The position numbers and the translations under genes were made by a program. A model generated the notes under the pieces. The model had not been told where the DNA came from and made no database searches. It saw only the letters and a list, made by a program, of their open reading frames with translations. Of a DNA stretch of 64,000 bases, positions 19,643 through 31,346 are shown in pieces (position 1 is the stretch's first letter; each line of letters opens with the position of its first letter). Origin of the DNA: Rosellinia necatrix (lineage: Eukaryota > Ascomycota > Sordariomycetes > Xylariales > Xylariaceae); the NCBI GenBank assembly GCA_021209875.1, contig JAGYVD010000003.1, positions 4,340,001 through 4,404,000 of the forward strand, read 5' to 3'.

Positions 19643-19977
19643 GAAAGAGAGGCAGAGTGGTCGCAATGGGACGGGAAAGTCGACGCGCATGGCCGAAGGC
19701 GTGTGATGGGAGTGGTTACTATGCTGGATATGGAACCTCGTAGCCGGTGGACTAGTTGGTGGAAATAGGGACCATAATGTAGAACCAGAATTGTCGGTCT
19801 CTTGACATCGCGTTCCCTCCCAGCTCCCAACTCTCGCGAAAGAAAAGGCTATACCCAAGAATCTTTCTGAACGCCGTGCTATGCCTCGGGGAATGCATTA
19901 TATAATGTACAGCAAATCGAAGGAATCGGCTCGGTCGGTCTTAATTGTCTCGAACACGAGCAAGACAGCGTGGCGGC
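19643..19977. other. 3' intergenic region between convergent TMEM14 and CMC2
   Basis: 335 bp of convergent 3' flanks; nothing else seen. Confidence 0.5.
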
Positions 19978-20294
19978 TTATGAGTTCTCGTCGATTTCAG
20001 CCCATATCTTCTTGACCTTCTCGCGCTTCACCCTAGCAGCCTCCCGGTTCACGGCTGTGCGCTTGAGTCGCTCGGCTCGTAGACACATATTGACTTGGTG
20101 TTTCGCATCGTTGCACATGCCCATCGACTTCCACAAGAAACCACGGGCATGGCAGTCCTCAAGCGCCGTCATGATTTCTTCGCAGGCTGGAGAACGGATT
20201 GATGTCAGCCCACAGCAGAACCAGGCAATCATACCTGTGCACACGTGGCGATTGGCGTACCTGTATTGTCCTTTGTATGCAAGTGAGGATGCAT
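19978..20294 (-). CDS. CMC2: COX assembly mitochondrial protein 2 (twin Cx9C)
   Basis: Two exons, 20294-20261 and 20186-19978, 80 aa, with one 74-bp intron (GTACGC ... CTCCAG). The protein opens MHPHLHTKDN as Cmc2 proteins do. Two Cx9C motifs are visible: Cys13/Cys23 and Cys36/Cys46, predicted to form a disulfide-linked helical hairpin in the mitochondrial intermembrane space after Mia40-dependent import. The tail (about 50-80) is Lys/Arg-rich and helical. By family it takes part in cytochrome c oxidase biogenesis. It is divergent from prefoldin subunit 2, 388 bp away. Confidence 0.93.
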
Positions 20295-20682
20295 CTTGGC
20301 TTGCGGGAACCTTGCTTGCGGGGAAGGGAGTATGTATCGCTGGCGATGTCGAACGTTTCGCCGGCAGGATTAAAATGTTTGAAGGGGCCCCAGTCTTGTT
20401 CTCTCTCTCTCGTTTCTTTGGCGCCGATTAACTTACCTAGGTACCTAGTGCATACCTGTTAGAAAGCATGGGCCACATTTTCCCTCCACACACAATCCCC
20501 CTCCAGTCAACTCCGGCCAACTCTAACCAGGACCCATTGGTTTTCGAGCTTGTCCGAAGCGCAAAGGCATATTCATTATACCACGTCTCGGAGGCGGTCT
20601 CGCCTCTCTTCTTTTTAAGAAATATATAAAAAAAAACACCCACCCGAATTACACCATTTCTATTCCACACGCAGAGCTGCCA
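20295..20682. promoter_or_regulatory. Divergent promoter, CMC2 / prefoldin 2
   Basis: 388 bp between divergent starts. Carries the palindromic TTACCTAGGTACCTAG at about 20433-20448 near its centre and an A/T-rich stretch at 20615-20640 before the prefoldin ATG. Confidence 0.5.
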
Positions 20683-21422
20683 ATGGCGTCTAAAACGATC
20701 CCCGCCAAGAAGCAGCAAGGTAAGTATAACACACCACTTCTGGGTAGATCATGGCGCGGGACTGCGCTAACCAGTTCTCAGAGCTGCAAACAACTTATTC
20801 AAACTACAAGAACACGTTGCAGCAACTGGCGCAAAAGATTGGCGACGTCGAGCAAGAATCCGAAGAGCACAAGTGAGTGACGTTTCGCGCATAAGCTCCT
20901 CGCTCCTTGCCCTGCATCACCTAGCCGTTTGGGCTCTTCCTTGTTCCCTAGGCTTCAAGCATCCGTTCCCAGGATTCCGGCCCCAAGCGGCGTGGAGCCT
21001 GACGGATATCATGAACCTCACCGCTCGTTGGCCGAGCTCACCGCTTCCCTATCCTCTATGTAGTCTGCTTACGCTGTGGTCTCCAGGCTTGTCCTCGAGA
21101 CCTTGGAGCCCTTGCCGGACGATCGCAAGTGCTTCCGAATGATCAATGGCGTGCTCGTGGAGAGGACCGTCAAGGATGTGGTACCTGCTTTAAAAACGAA
21201 TGCCGAGGGCCTAAAGAAGGTCCTCGAAGATTTGGTCAAGCAATACAAGACGAAACAGGACGATTTAGAAAAGTGGAAGGTGGGTTGTTCCGTTTTGTCT
21301 CCCCAGGGCGCACCGGATGTTCCTCAGCCCACACCACCACCATCACCCCTGAGATGCGGGACTGTCAGACTAAGATGTCACCTCAATAGAAAAAAAACAA
21401 CATCCAAGTTGTCCAATCGTGA
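20683..21422 (+). CDS. PFD2: Prefoldin subunit 2
   Basis: Four exons, 20683-20719, 20782-20872, 21087-21279, 21390-21422, 117 aa. The last exon supplies the family's conserved end NNIQVV plus two residues, which fixes the acceptor at 21389 (CAATAG) and the stop at 21422. The second intron is 214 bp. The protein is a beta-type prefoldin: N-terminal helix (ELQTTYSNYKNTLQQLAQKI), the beta-hairpin core RKCFRMINGVLVERTVKDV, and a C-terminal coiled-coil helix from about 75 to 110. The prefoldin hexamer delivers unfolded actin and tubulin to the CCT chaperonin in the cytosol. The yeast counterpart is GIM4. Confidence 0.94.
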
Positions 21423-24400
21423 GGGGACCGGGTGCCGACAAGCACGCTGGATATGGAGGGGTATGTGTGGAGCCGGGGCTGGAACCACGGCCATGCCGTC
21501 ATGGGAGAAAAAGTGTGATGGGGCTGCGGTCTTCGGCTCAGGAGCAGATGAGGATACGTGCTCAAGGCCATCCTGTCCGTGCATGAGGACCAGGATCTGT
21601 AGGTCCGACGTAGCATATATCGGAGCACAACGGAAACCGAGATTATTTCGTCTCGATATCATGGATTTCTAGAAGGGTGGTGTGTGCTGGCGTGTTGTAC
21701 AGCTGCAGTCGCAAGGGGTGGAGCCTAGCGTCAAGGGCGTCTCGGTGCCCAACGACGGCACCCAGGTAGGCATCCTCGAGGCTGTCGGGTATGCGAATTT
21801 GGAGGCGCCGCTGATTCGAGGGCCGGCCGCGCCCAAACCGCCTTTCTTTAGCTGTTGGGAATTAACCATCTACTGACTGAGGCAGCATACGTCCGATATT
21901 CTACATCCACGTCTCCAGTCTCCTTCCATCACGCCCCGCCACCGTCTGCTCGACCATCGCATGTTTCGTGACTTGTTATAATCTGGATGTTAGTGTTCCA
22001 TCTCGTATCTGATTGAGTCAAGCTCTGGCTAAGTCAATAATACATAAATAAATAATGCATCGCTTGGGTCAAGGGCAAGCCGAGCTGACTCAAATTCGCG
22101 GGGTTAAATTAGCCGGTGACTCTGCCTTGCTTAAAAAGCCACGCATACCCCCTCTTGTGTTCCAGCGGGAAGGAAACCCCCGTCTTGTCGCCAGCTCCGT
22201 GGGCGGGGCCGGGTCCCCGGGTCCCTAACAAAACAACGCGTGGGCAAATACGGCACCCTATTTGGTGCCGCAAACGTATAACCCGAACCCATTCATAAAC
22301 CGACTGAGCGGCGTCAATACTCCTGCCACCGCCGTGCGCCGTCCTCGGGGGGGATTCAATGCATAAATTCGGGAATGTGCCCTAGTTATCTTCTTGACGA
22401 TTGGGCATCCACCAAAGCGGTGCGGTGCGGTGCAGCGCAGGCCGTAGCACAGACTTTAGGTCGCATCTCCTGTGCAGTTCGGCACATTAATAAGGATCCC
22501 AAAGCAGGTAGGCATCCATGCAGGTGCCAGTGACTGTCTGAGGCCCATAATATTTGCAAGACATGCAGTGTTGGTCAGGTTCGAGACACCATGTGTTGGG
22601 GTGTTGGCTAAGTAGTACCAACGGTCCATAGCTTCGCAAAAGATGGTGGTGCCCAGAGATTTCGCGCGATGCCGCTGGCGCTTTGATTTTATTCCATGAC
22701 AAGAAATACATGCTTGGGCTAACTGCCTCTGCAGTACCTACCTACCATACCTACTTACCTAGATTAGACGTTAATATCACTACTACTAGGTACCTACTTA
22801 CCTGGGTACAGTAGGTCGACCTAACGCTGCCCAGTAGGTAGTAGGTAACCTCACCTAAACTGAATCTTAAATTGGCGGCCTCTGCCAATCGGAATCACGG
22901 CCTGGTACTAGGCATTTCTATTGGCCACTAAATATAGGTTCCGATAACTACCTACGCCATAGATAATCTCTAATTCTTGCTAAGTACCAAACCAAGGCAA
23001 AACTTCAACTATCTATCTAGCAGCCGCTCACCTCAATAGGTGACCCCCAATTTTGGTGACTCCCGACCAGTTACGAATGCTTCTCTAGACCAATTCTCAT
23101 TGGCCGTCCGCACCCAAATGGATGTAACTTCGGGTATAAAACGCCGAATCAGTCATAACATTCTCCACCATGGGCCCGTCTTGTCTGACCGAGAGCTCGT
23201 AAACAGGGCACGGGTGTGACGGAGGCGAGGTCGGATGGGATGGGACGACTGATGTCAATGTAGAAGCTCCTGGGGACCTTTCCGAAACCCGTGAGTAGTC
23301 TGCCCCAGCAGTATTAAGTACTGGGTGCGTTCATCTCGCGAGTGCCTACACCGCTGAATGACCAGGCGCGCGACGCTCCCGTTGTCGTATTTATGAGACA
23401 AGGCCAGTTCGCCATTAAACGGGCGCATAGGGAGGCGAGGTTGACCGATGCGACTTGGCAGACAACATTATGCGTAGTTTCTTGGGGAGTATAACAGTAC
23501 TCAGTAGGTAACTAGCCTGCGATCAGTCATCGTCTGCCTGGGTAATACATTACATTACCTCGCGCTGCGTTCTCCGTTCTCGCGTAAATCGTCATGAATG
23601 ACGGGATGGACACCCCGGGTATGATCTTAAAGATCCATAGGGCTGGGACAGGGGGGTAGGTGTCTACTGCAAAGTTTAAGGGTCGCAAATTCATATCATT
23701 GGCAACAAGCTTCAATTATACATGATATATAACATGAGTAGACACCTACCCGGGTAACTGCACTAACTAGGTAGGTATTACCCATGCCAGCCGGTGCAGT
23801 GGGTAGTAAGGACACTATATCCGAAGGGCAAGTACCAGGAGCCAAGACAATTTATGCTGTGACACCCGTCTAGGCGGCAATGCCTTGTTAAGTACAACGA
23901 TACCCCAGATGAGTATCTGAGTACAAGTCACGCGCGTCCATACTCCCCGATCTTCATCCCTCCCCTCTTTTGATAGGTTCAGCAAACCGTACCTTGACTT
24001 CTCCCATCCCAAAATAAACAACAACACAACAACACCAACAACCATTCACTGGTCCAAATCTCGTAGTAAACCGAGTTATTGGCGTCGTGGGTTGATTGCC
24101 AGTGCATTGAATTACATATATTTGCAAGTCAGTATTTGAATTCTCAAGACCGCCATTGAACGTTCGGCATGGCCGTGACCGGCACGTTTGAACAACACCC
24201 CGCCCCCTCTCCATTGACCATTCATTTTCTTTACGGCGCAGCTCAGAGATAACGTGAGGGAGATCGAGAGCGTTGGCCCCTCTGCCCCACGCCTTCCAAG
24301 TATTCCACGCCGGTCTCAATCACCGGGGCCTGTCTTACACTTGTGCGTTGTGTGAAGTATCTAAACTTGATGTAGGTAAAGTTCACACGCAAAGGCCCTA

Positions 24401-25940
24401 ATAAGCCGGCTCCAAGTAGAGGTAAAAGAAAGTCTACTTCAATTCATCCCCGGCTAGCTAGAACTTGTGTGGGTAGGTACTGCTGCACGCACCCCACGCG
24501 CGCGCACATCGCCGTCCTGCTAGCTACCGGGTCCGCGAGCTTCATGCATCACTGCGCATACTTCACCTGTCGTCTTGCAACCTGATCGTCGTGCGTGGCC
24601 GGCCTCCCTGCATTCGCACCCGGACTTCAAACAGCCCTCCATATTGGTTAGTTTGTCCCGAATTAGGTAAGCGCCGTCTCTCGAGTTTCTCTGCGGCGGT
24701 TTTCTTTCTCGCCTCGAAATCCAACCCCAGGCATGATTGGCACGCTGTTGAGAGCTACCATGTAGCTGTTTCTCGATGCGGGACGGGCAGCTCATGTGCG
24801 TTTCCATGCCCTGGGAGGTGGGAGGTTGTAGCCAACCACCGTACCCAAGTCCCTAGGTTAACTGTCCCGTCTCACACGTGCGTAAATCCTAGTGCAGTGC
24901 CTCTAGCACATGGGTAGTCCAAGTCTCATCTCATACCGCGCAGCTCCGTTCTTTGTTATTCCCCATAGTTACATTCCATTGGTTTTTATCAGACAACTTG
25001 CTAAAATCCCATTACCATTAGCGCAGCCGTACGAACTTACAGAGAATAAAGAAACGAAGAAAGAAACAAAACACGCGGGGGAGTTGCCCTTCCTGTCTAT
25101 CGGTACCTCCTAGCTATTTTTCATTGGTGTCGTCGCGCCCAGAAGAACCGCATAGCCAAGTACCTACTGCCCCAACTTCGTATGTATCCACGGGTCAACC
25201 TGCACTAAATCCATTGATTACATCATCGCTATAGCGCAGAGTACGTCGCGTACCGGAGTGAGGGAGGTTTGACTGGGAACTACCTACCTAAACTACTAGA
25301 TAACGACCGGATAACTACCTGCCTACCATATGCTTTTCTAAAGTATATACATATCCATCGTACCTTACCATCTGAAGGTATATTGTCTTGTACTAGACAG
25401 GCGGAACAGTGGGTCCTACAACATTAGCGCAACCCTCGGCGTCGTCACAGAGACGCGCCCCCCCCCCCAAAAGTCCCAGGTCTCCATCCTGTACCCGAAA
25501 TCCACTGTCTACACTATTCCACATCCAGATCTATCCACCACACGCTCTCGTGTCTTGTCTCTGGCATACAACGGTATAGACATACATCCTGCAAGCTTCC
25601 TTAGTCCAACCCCCCCAAGTCCCCCCGGGCTCTATCTCGCGTCTCTGCATACTCCTCCATCACCTACCCCCCCCCTAGATTCCGTCATAGCCTGAACTGG
25701 TGACAGGGCTCACTTGGCGGCGTGCTCAACCGAATCGTAGACAGTCCACAGCTTGGATCCGCGCGACAGGGCAGGATTGACGCAGCTTTCTGCAGCTAAG
25801 CCGCGCTCACTTGCAAGCCCTACCATTTGCAACGTGTCAGAGGCAGGGACACATCACTCTTCGCCCTGTAACAACTGTGCGAGCTGGCAATTCACGAAAA
25901 GTTTTTATCATAAGCCAGCACCCGCTGCAGGTAGCCAAAT
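21423..25940. other. 4.5-kb gene-free region upstream of HAP3
   Basis: The longest stretch without a gene. No frame has a recognisable domain. It holds TACCTA/TAGGTA clusters at about 22733-22855, 23501-23515, 23731-23780, 24473-24480, 25148-25157 and 25281-25330, a perfect 7-bp hairpin (CGGCACC-CTATTT-GGTGCCG, about 22251-22270), and a C-rich, pyrimidine-biased stretch (about 25440-25690) that probably belongs to the HAP3 5' region. It could hold non-coding RNA or a long regulatory region; the sequence alone does not decide. Confidence 0.45.
22733..22855. repeat. TACCTA/TAGGTA motif cluster (upstream of HAP3)
   Basis: More than six copies in both orientations, including CTAGGTACCTACTTACCTGG and CAGTAGGTAGTAGGTAACC. 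Confidence 0.8.
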
Positions 25941-26974
25941 ATGTCGGATTCCCCCCAATCTCCTCCCAAGGACGTCGAACCAGGTGTACAGTCACCCGAC
26001 GATGAAGTACAAATGAACGACTCTCAGGACCCACACGCCACTGGGCTCGCCTATGAGTTCGAAGTAAAAGAGCAGGACAGGTGGTTGCCTATAGCCAATG
26101 GTGAGTTGAGACCCTCATCAACCTCTGCCTCTGTTTGGCGCATCTCGAGTCTGTATCTGGGTCCTACCTGCACGTTCGACTCCAACCCCAGGCCTATGAG
26201 TGGAATCGCTTCTGCGGAGCTTATGGCAGGCTTCAGCAATTGGTGCTCCCTGCCTTTAGCTTCAGACAGACGATAGGCGCGCATAATCCTAGCCGTTATT
26301 ATGTCTCACGATTCGCCGACCAAAACACCGGAAGCGCCTCGCGATTCCAGATGCCACGGGTACGATGTGTTCGATGCTAACATACGCAATTTTGCTCCAG
26401 TGGCTCGGATTATGAAGCTGGCCCTTCCAGAAAACGCTAAGATCGCGAAAGAGGCCAAAGAATGCATGCAGGAATGCGTTAGTGAATTTATCTCTTTTAT
26501 TACGAGCGAAGGTCAGCTCTCATTGAATAATGTCCCTTGTCTATGGATTTGTGCTAACAATGCGCAGCATCCGAAAAATGTCACCAAGAGAAGCGCAAGA
26601 CCGTTAATGGCGAGGACATTTTGTTTGCCATGACTTCTCTCGGGTTTGAGAATTATGCCGAGGCATTGAAGATCTACCTGACAAAATACCGAGAAGTAAT
26701 TATTTCACTAGATTGCGCTCCATCTGCTGTAGTCGCACAGGCGTCATTCTCTAACCAAGTCCTCCGACAGTCCCAATCCAATCGGGGTGATAGCCAACAG
26801 AATCGGCCTGGCAGCCAAGGTTATGGAGCCGGTGCGGCGGGTGGATCGAACGCCGTTGGATCTACAGGTTTCCAAGGTGGAGACGCCTCCGGCGGTATCG
26901 CAGAACCGGGCGAGAGCTATTTGTATGCCCAAGCCGGCCATAATGGGGCGTCCGGCGATTCCACGACATACTGA
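25941..26974 (+). CDS. HAP3: CCAAT-binding factor subunit NF-YB (HAP3/HapC)
   Basis: Four exons, 25941-26100, 26401-26511, 26568-26695, 26771-26974, 200 aa. The first intron is 300 bp. The third (75 bp, GTAATT ... CCGACAG with branch CTCTAACC) is a multiple of three with no stop, so retention would give a longer protein; I splice it because the result reads through as in family members. Residues about 43-135 form the NF-YB histone fold: [20 protein letters not shown], the DNA-contacting [20 protein letters not shown], then [19 protein letters not shown]. It pairs with NF-YC and NF-YA to bind CCAAT boxes in promoters, and in fungi also works with HapX in iron control. The tails are disordered: acidic at the N-terminus, Gln/Gly/Ser-rich at the C-terminus. 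Confidence 0.95.
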
Positions 26975-28331
26975 ACAACCTAAAGCAATCTCGCGCTTTA
27001 GCCCCTGTCCAGAGATACCGAGGTTTTCGGGTGTCTCCTGCTACCTCTTCTTTGAGTGTGTATAAATAAGGGATTATGCGTTACGGACATGTTTTCCTAT
27101 GGGGAAAATCGTGTTCTTTTGCCCGGGGACTGGAAACTAGGGGTCGTGTATGTATATGAAGGGGCAACACGGACGGCGATGACGGATGAGAACGGACAGA
27201 GAAGTGGCGGCTTTCCTTATTAATCTTCGATAGATTTTCCTTGATTGAGGTTTCCCACTTCAGTCTCTACACACCCAAGATCGGTCTTGAGGTCGAGTAT
27301 CGAGACTCGTTTCGACAGTCATCATAGCTTCATGTCACGGAGACCAGTCCTAGCTTTGAATCATAACGACCTAGCTATATACAAACAGCACTCTAACCGT
27401 TCTGTTTCTAAAAGTCCATGCATATGTACGTGAAGGACCCATAATGCTAAATCACTTGACGCGACGACTGTTCGCTGGATTGGTCTAATAACGTAGAGAT
27501 GTACATGACCAGGCACAGGATGCCTACCTGCCTCGGTGGTTTTCTATATTGACGCTTCTAGCCACGGCTTATTTTTATTTTTATTTTTGCCACACCTTGC
27601 TGTTGTTATGCTTGGGCAAGCGAACTTTTAGTTCATCCTTGTTGGCATTGGAATAATTTCGCTTGGGGCTAGACAGCGATGTTCATCTAGGTGCCCTATC
27701 ATTACCGCTATACCCCCTTTCATGAAGCCTAGCCTAGCCGTAGAGTAATAACCAGATCGTTACGCAATCATGAGAAGCAGAGAGAAGCCGATGGTGCAGG
27801 TGCACTGATGTGGTGATGAGTGGTAGGTAGTGGAAATAGGAAATAAGGACCTATCTAACCCACCAAGTGCCACCTGGGCGATGGGGGCTAGCACATACCT
27901 ACCTCAGGTAGATAGATACCTAAGTAGGTAGATTGGTAGGTATCTACGTGCTTTGGAACTTACCTACCTACCTAGGGTTAGGTGGGTTAGGTAGGTAGGT
28001 AGGTAGGTCACCTGTACTTGTACATGCCTCCTCTAATACTGATCTCCATCCAATCAAACACTTGGCGATTGCCCCGCCGTTTGATGCCCGCCGACGACCC
28101 CAATTAAAAACATTTTTGTGCAGCAGCGTTTTTACTCTATCGACAACCCTTTGCAAACCCCAGCGCTTTTGCCACCTGCCCTACCGACAGGCGATTCCGG
28201 CGATTCCGCACGAGCTATGACCGGACGCATTCTACAGGTTTGTACGACAGCCTGGACCGCCTGGATTGCTTGGCGACGTTTGGAAAGCTTGTAATCCATC
28301 TGCCTTCCACGAGTCGTCCGTCCATGCTACC
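26975..28331. other. Intergenic region HAP3 to RRN3, with TACCTA cluster
   Basis: The HAP3 3' flank, then a dense (TAGG/CCTA)n cluster at about 27890-28016 including four tandem TAGG copies near 27992-28012. No gene seen. The RRN3 5' UTR lies at the right end. Confidence 0.5.
27890..28016. repeat. TACCTA/TAGGTA motif cluster (upstream of RRN3)
   Basis: Dense copies in both orientations, ending in a (TAGG)n tandem run; about 320 bp before the RRN3 start. Confidence 0.85.
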
Positions 28332-30497
28332 ATGCTGAAGTCGCCCGCCGCCTCGAATACGGCACAGCTCGCGCGAGTGGTGGCCAGCAGCCCCTTGAAG
28401 CCCATCCTCAAGCCCTCTTCGTCGGTGCTCAGTGTCCGGCGATCGAGGGACGAGGCCGGTATCGACGACGACAACGACGACAACGACGACAGCAACGACA
28501 ACGACGACAGCAACGACAACGACAACGACGATGCCAGCAGCATGCAGGGCGCCCAGAACCCGCCGAGAAAGCGCGCGCGTGTAGAGTTTGATTTGGAAAA
28601 CATTGAGGTCCACGAGATTGGCGCCAGGTCCGTGGAAGAGATAAGGAAGGAGATCAGAGACGCTCTAGATCGGCATACCCAGGGCGAGGATGAAGACTAC
28701 GATATGCTGAAACAGACACTGCAAGGCAAGGCGGTCTCATACAACGACGATGGCAACGGGGACGGCGATGACGACGACGAGTACACCGATTCGGTCGCGG
28801 TAGCGAAACAGCGCCAAGAACTTAAAGCCTATTTTATTGCCCTCACCTCCTTTACGCCCCGCCTTGGACGGTCGTGTGATGGCCTAGTCAAGAGCCTCCT
28901 CCAATGCCAATGGTTAGGCCGGGATGACCAATTTGCCAAGATCTATATTCAATTCCTCGCCGCCCTAGTCAGCGCCCAAGGGTCTCGTCTCACCCAGGTT
29001 CTTTCCATGATAGTTGAGAAATTTTCCGTTTCTCGCCCATATGAATGGGCCGTGCAAGGCTGGTCCCCCGTCTTACGTGAAGTCGTTCAACAAAGACTCC
29101 ACGTCGCTCTTCGATACATTTTAAATCTATTTCCGGTCGCCGAGTCCGTTCTGGAACCCATTCTAGCCAATAAATATCCTTTCCACGAAGAACCAAAGCG
29201 ATCGCACTTGGCCTACGTCGATAATCTTCTGCGGCTCCGTCAATATGGTCCAGCGCTCAGGAACGATATCATGGACCTCATCATTAGCCGACTAATCAAG
29301 ATTGACGTAGAGATGCAAATGGATCTCGATGACATGGATGACAAACTTGCGGCTATGGTTGGCATGGCTCTGAAGTCCGCTCAAGAGCATGGAGGGCGGG
29401 ATGAGGAGGATTCTGACGACGAGAGCGATAATGAATCCGTTTCTAGCCTTGAGTCCGAGGATGACGAATACAATCGTGTCAAAACAGCCAAGGAGAATAT
29501 CGAAAAGATGGATGCAATATTAGACAGTCTTTTCGAACTCTACACTCCTATTTTTGCCGACCCTCAGTCTCAAGGAGCCATGGACGCATTCGAAGACCTA
29601 TTAGCCGAATTCTCGCATCTCATACTACCCACGATCAAGTCGCGACACACCCAGTTCCTAATATTTCACTTCGGTCAGCGCTCTGAGAGACTCATCGATG
29701 CATTCTGCGGCACTTGTATCAATATCGCATTCGAGTCTCAGCGGCCCCTCGTATTACGGCAGTCAGCTTGTGCGTATCTTGCTAGCTTCGTCGCTAGGGG
29801 AGCACATGTTCCCGGCCACATCGTGGTTAACATTTTTGAAGTCCTCGGGTATCATTTAGATGAAATGCGTGCTGTTTACGAAGTTTCCTGCCGAGGCCCC
29901 GACGTGCGTCGGTACGCCCCATTCTATGCATTAATGCAAGCGTTGATGTACGTTTTCTGCTTCAGGTGGCAGGATCTCATAAGATCTGTGCCGGACGAGG
30001 TCGATAAAGAGGACCCTCTGTCTTATCTGGATCAAGAAATTGAATGGGAGCCGGAAATCAAGGACATCATGAGGCGTAATATTTATTCTAAGCTCAATCC
30101 CCTCAAGGTCTGCTCCCCCGTTATCGTCGACCAGTTCGCCATGCTCGCACACCATTTCCGATTCATGTATGTCTATCCCCTCATCGAATCGAATAAGCGA
30201 CTTCGGCTTTCCCAATTCTCAGTTGGTGCCTACTCCAACGGGGGCGCTCTACGGGATATGTCCTTCGACGTGAACGACGAGAGCTGGCAGCAGCTCGGCT
30301 CTTATTTCCCCTTCGACCCCTATCAACTCCCGAAGAGCAAGCATTGGGTGGATGAGGATTACCTTCCGTGGCGGCCTATTCCCGGCCTGAACCCGGACGA
30401 GCCCGGGGATGATAGCGACGAAGAAGAAGTAGATGATGAGGAAGAGGAGATAGACGAGGACACAGCTACCGAGGAGGGCGCTGGGAGAGATGATTAG
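28332..30497 (+). CDS. RRN3: RNA polymerase I initiation factor RRN3
   Basis: Single exon, 721 aa, starting at ATG 28332 (MLKSPAA); an in-frame ATG at 28266 would add 22 residues but lies in likely 5' UTR. RRN3 (animal TIF-IA) binds Pol I and recruits it to rDNA promoters in the nucleolus. The conserved HEAT-like region starts near residue 155 (ELKAYFIALTSFTPRLG) and continues through CQWLGRDDQFAKIY and a run of helices to about residue 675. Long acidic tracts are seen at about 45-70 (Asp/Asn repeats encoded by a GACAAC-type DNA repeat), 140-155, 355-385 (Asp/Glu/Ser-rich, in the loop where yeast Rrn3 is phosphorylated) and the C-terminal 30 residues. The size is typical. Confidence 0.94.
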   Translation: MLKSPAASNTAQLARVVASSPLKPILKPSSSVLSVRRSRDEAGIDDDNDDNDDSNDNDDSNDNDNDDASSMQGAQNPPRKRARVEFDLENIEVHEIGARSVEEIRKEIRDALDRHTQGEDEDYDMLKQTLQGKAVSYNDDGNGDGDDDDEYTDSVAVAKQRQELKAYFIALTSFTPRLGRSCDGLVKSLLQCQWLGRDDQFAKIYIQFLAALVSAQGSRLTQVLSMIVEKFSVSRPYEWAVQGWSPVLREVVQQRLHVALRYILNLFPVAESVLEPILANKYPFHEEPKRSHLAYVDNLLRLRQYGPALRNDIMDLIISRLIKIDVEMQMDLDDMDDKLAAMVGMALKSAQEHGGRDEEDSDDESDNESVSSLESEDDEYNRVKTAKENIEKMDAILDSLFELYTPIFADPQSQGAMDAFEDLLAEFSHLILPTIKSRHTQFLIFHFGQRSERLIDAFCGTCINIAFESQRPLVLRQSACAYLASFVARGAHVPGHIVVNIFEVLGYHLDEMRAVYEVSCRGPDVRRYAPFYALMQALMYVFCFRWQDLIRSVPDEVDKEDPLSYLDQEIEWEPEIKDIMRRNIYSKLNPLKVCSPVIVDQFAMLAHHFRFMYVYPLIESNKRLRLSQFSVGAYSNGGALRDMSFDVNDESWQQLGSYFPFDPYQLPKSKHWVDEDYLPWRPIPGLNPDEPGDDSDEEEVDDEEEEIDEDTATEEGAGRDD
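28465..28532 (+). repeat. GACAAC-type coding microsatellite in RRN3
   Basis: Tandem GACGACAACGAC-like units encode an Asp/Asn-rich acidic tract near the RRN3 N-terminus; copy number is likely variable between strains. Confidence 0.8.
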
Positions 30498-31346
30498 AGG
30501 GATATCTGGTCATGTCGTACAATGCATTGGGCGGCGTTTTCTATAGGAGTTTGTTGAAATGGGTGGCTAACTCATGGAATCTATTCGGAGTTAGGCAATG
30601 AAACAAGTGTATGATTATACAGTCAGTACGAACAAGATACGTCGACGAGGCGAACCCAGCCCCTTCACGCTCAGCGCCGCACCTGGGTGTGCATTGTCTA
30701 CGCGATGCGACAGTGCATGGATAAGCCTAGTTAGATGAATTGCTCTTATTGGTGAGGTACGTGTAGCTAGTTGTAAACTGCTACTGCGCGAAGAGTGCCA
30801 TCTGGGTACTTACTGCATGATGATGATATCCCACGTGTAGGCAATTACACCCCCACACGCCGCCTCGCAAGAAGCTCTCATGTGTCGACGATTACAGTGA
30901 TCAGCACCCATCCCAGACTAGCATGAAACATCCAGAGCCCAAGCAACGGTGTGGTAAGGAAATCACCAGTAGGAGTTGAGCAGCCCTGTGTCATATGTGA
31001 ACGTTTGTCGCCTTTGCCCGGCATGTGGTGCATGCTGAGGTAGACTGTATGTCGTATTAGGCTACGCCAGTCACACACACCCAAGCGCAATTATACGGGG
31101 TGGTTTGGCATGGCATTTGCCTTGACCGGGCTCGGGGGCGGCCCGTGTAATATTGTCGCTACCAGCCTTAAATACGTAGTATTGTAGATAGACACTCCCA
31201 CACGTATATACAGTGGGATGAGGCTGCCAACTGCATATGATTCATAATACACGGATTGTCCGCACAGCACCATCTAAATTTCATTGGTCGCCTGTCTTAG
31301 CATCACACCGCATAGTAAAACGAAAAGAAAAGTATAGCTTTTGGCC
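30498..31346. other. Intergenic region RRN3 to HET pseudogene
   Basis: About 850 bp with no gene or notable repeat recognised. Confidence 0.4.

Noticed and set aside
21682..21876. Possible fourth exon of prefoldin 2 in this frame
   Set aside because: The short exon 21390-21422 gives the conserved NNIQVV ending and a stop, so this region is downstream flank.
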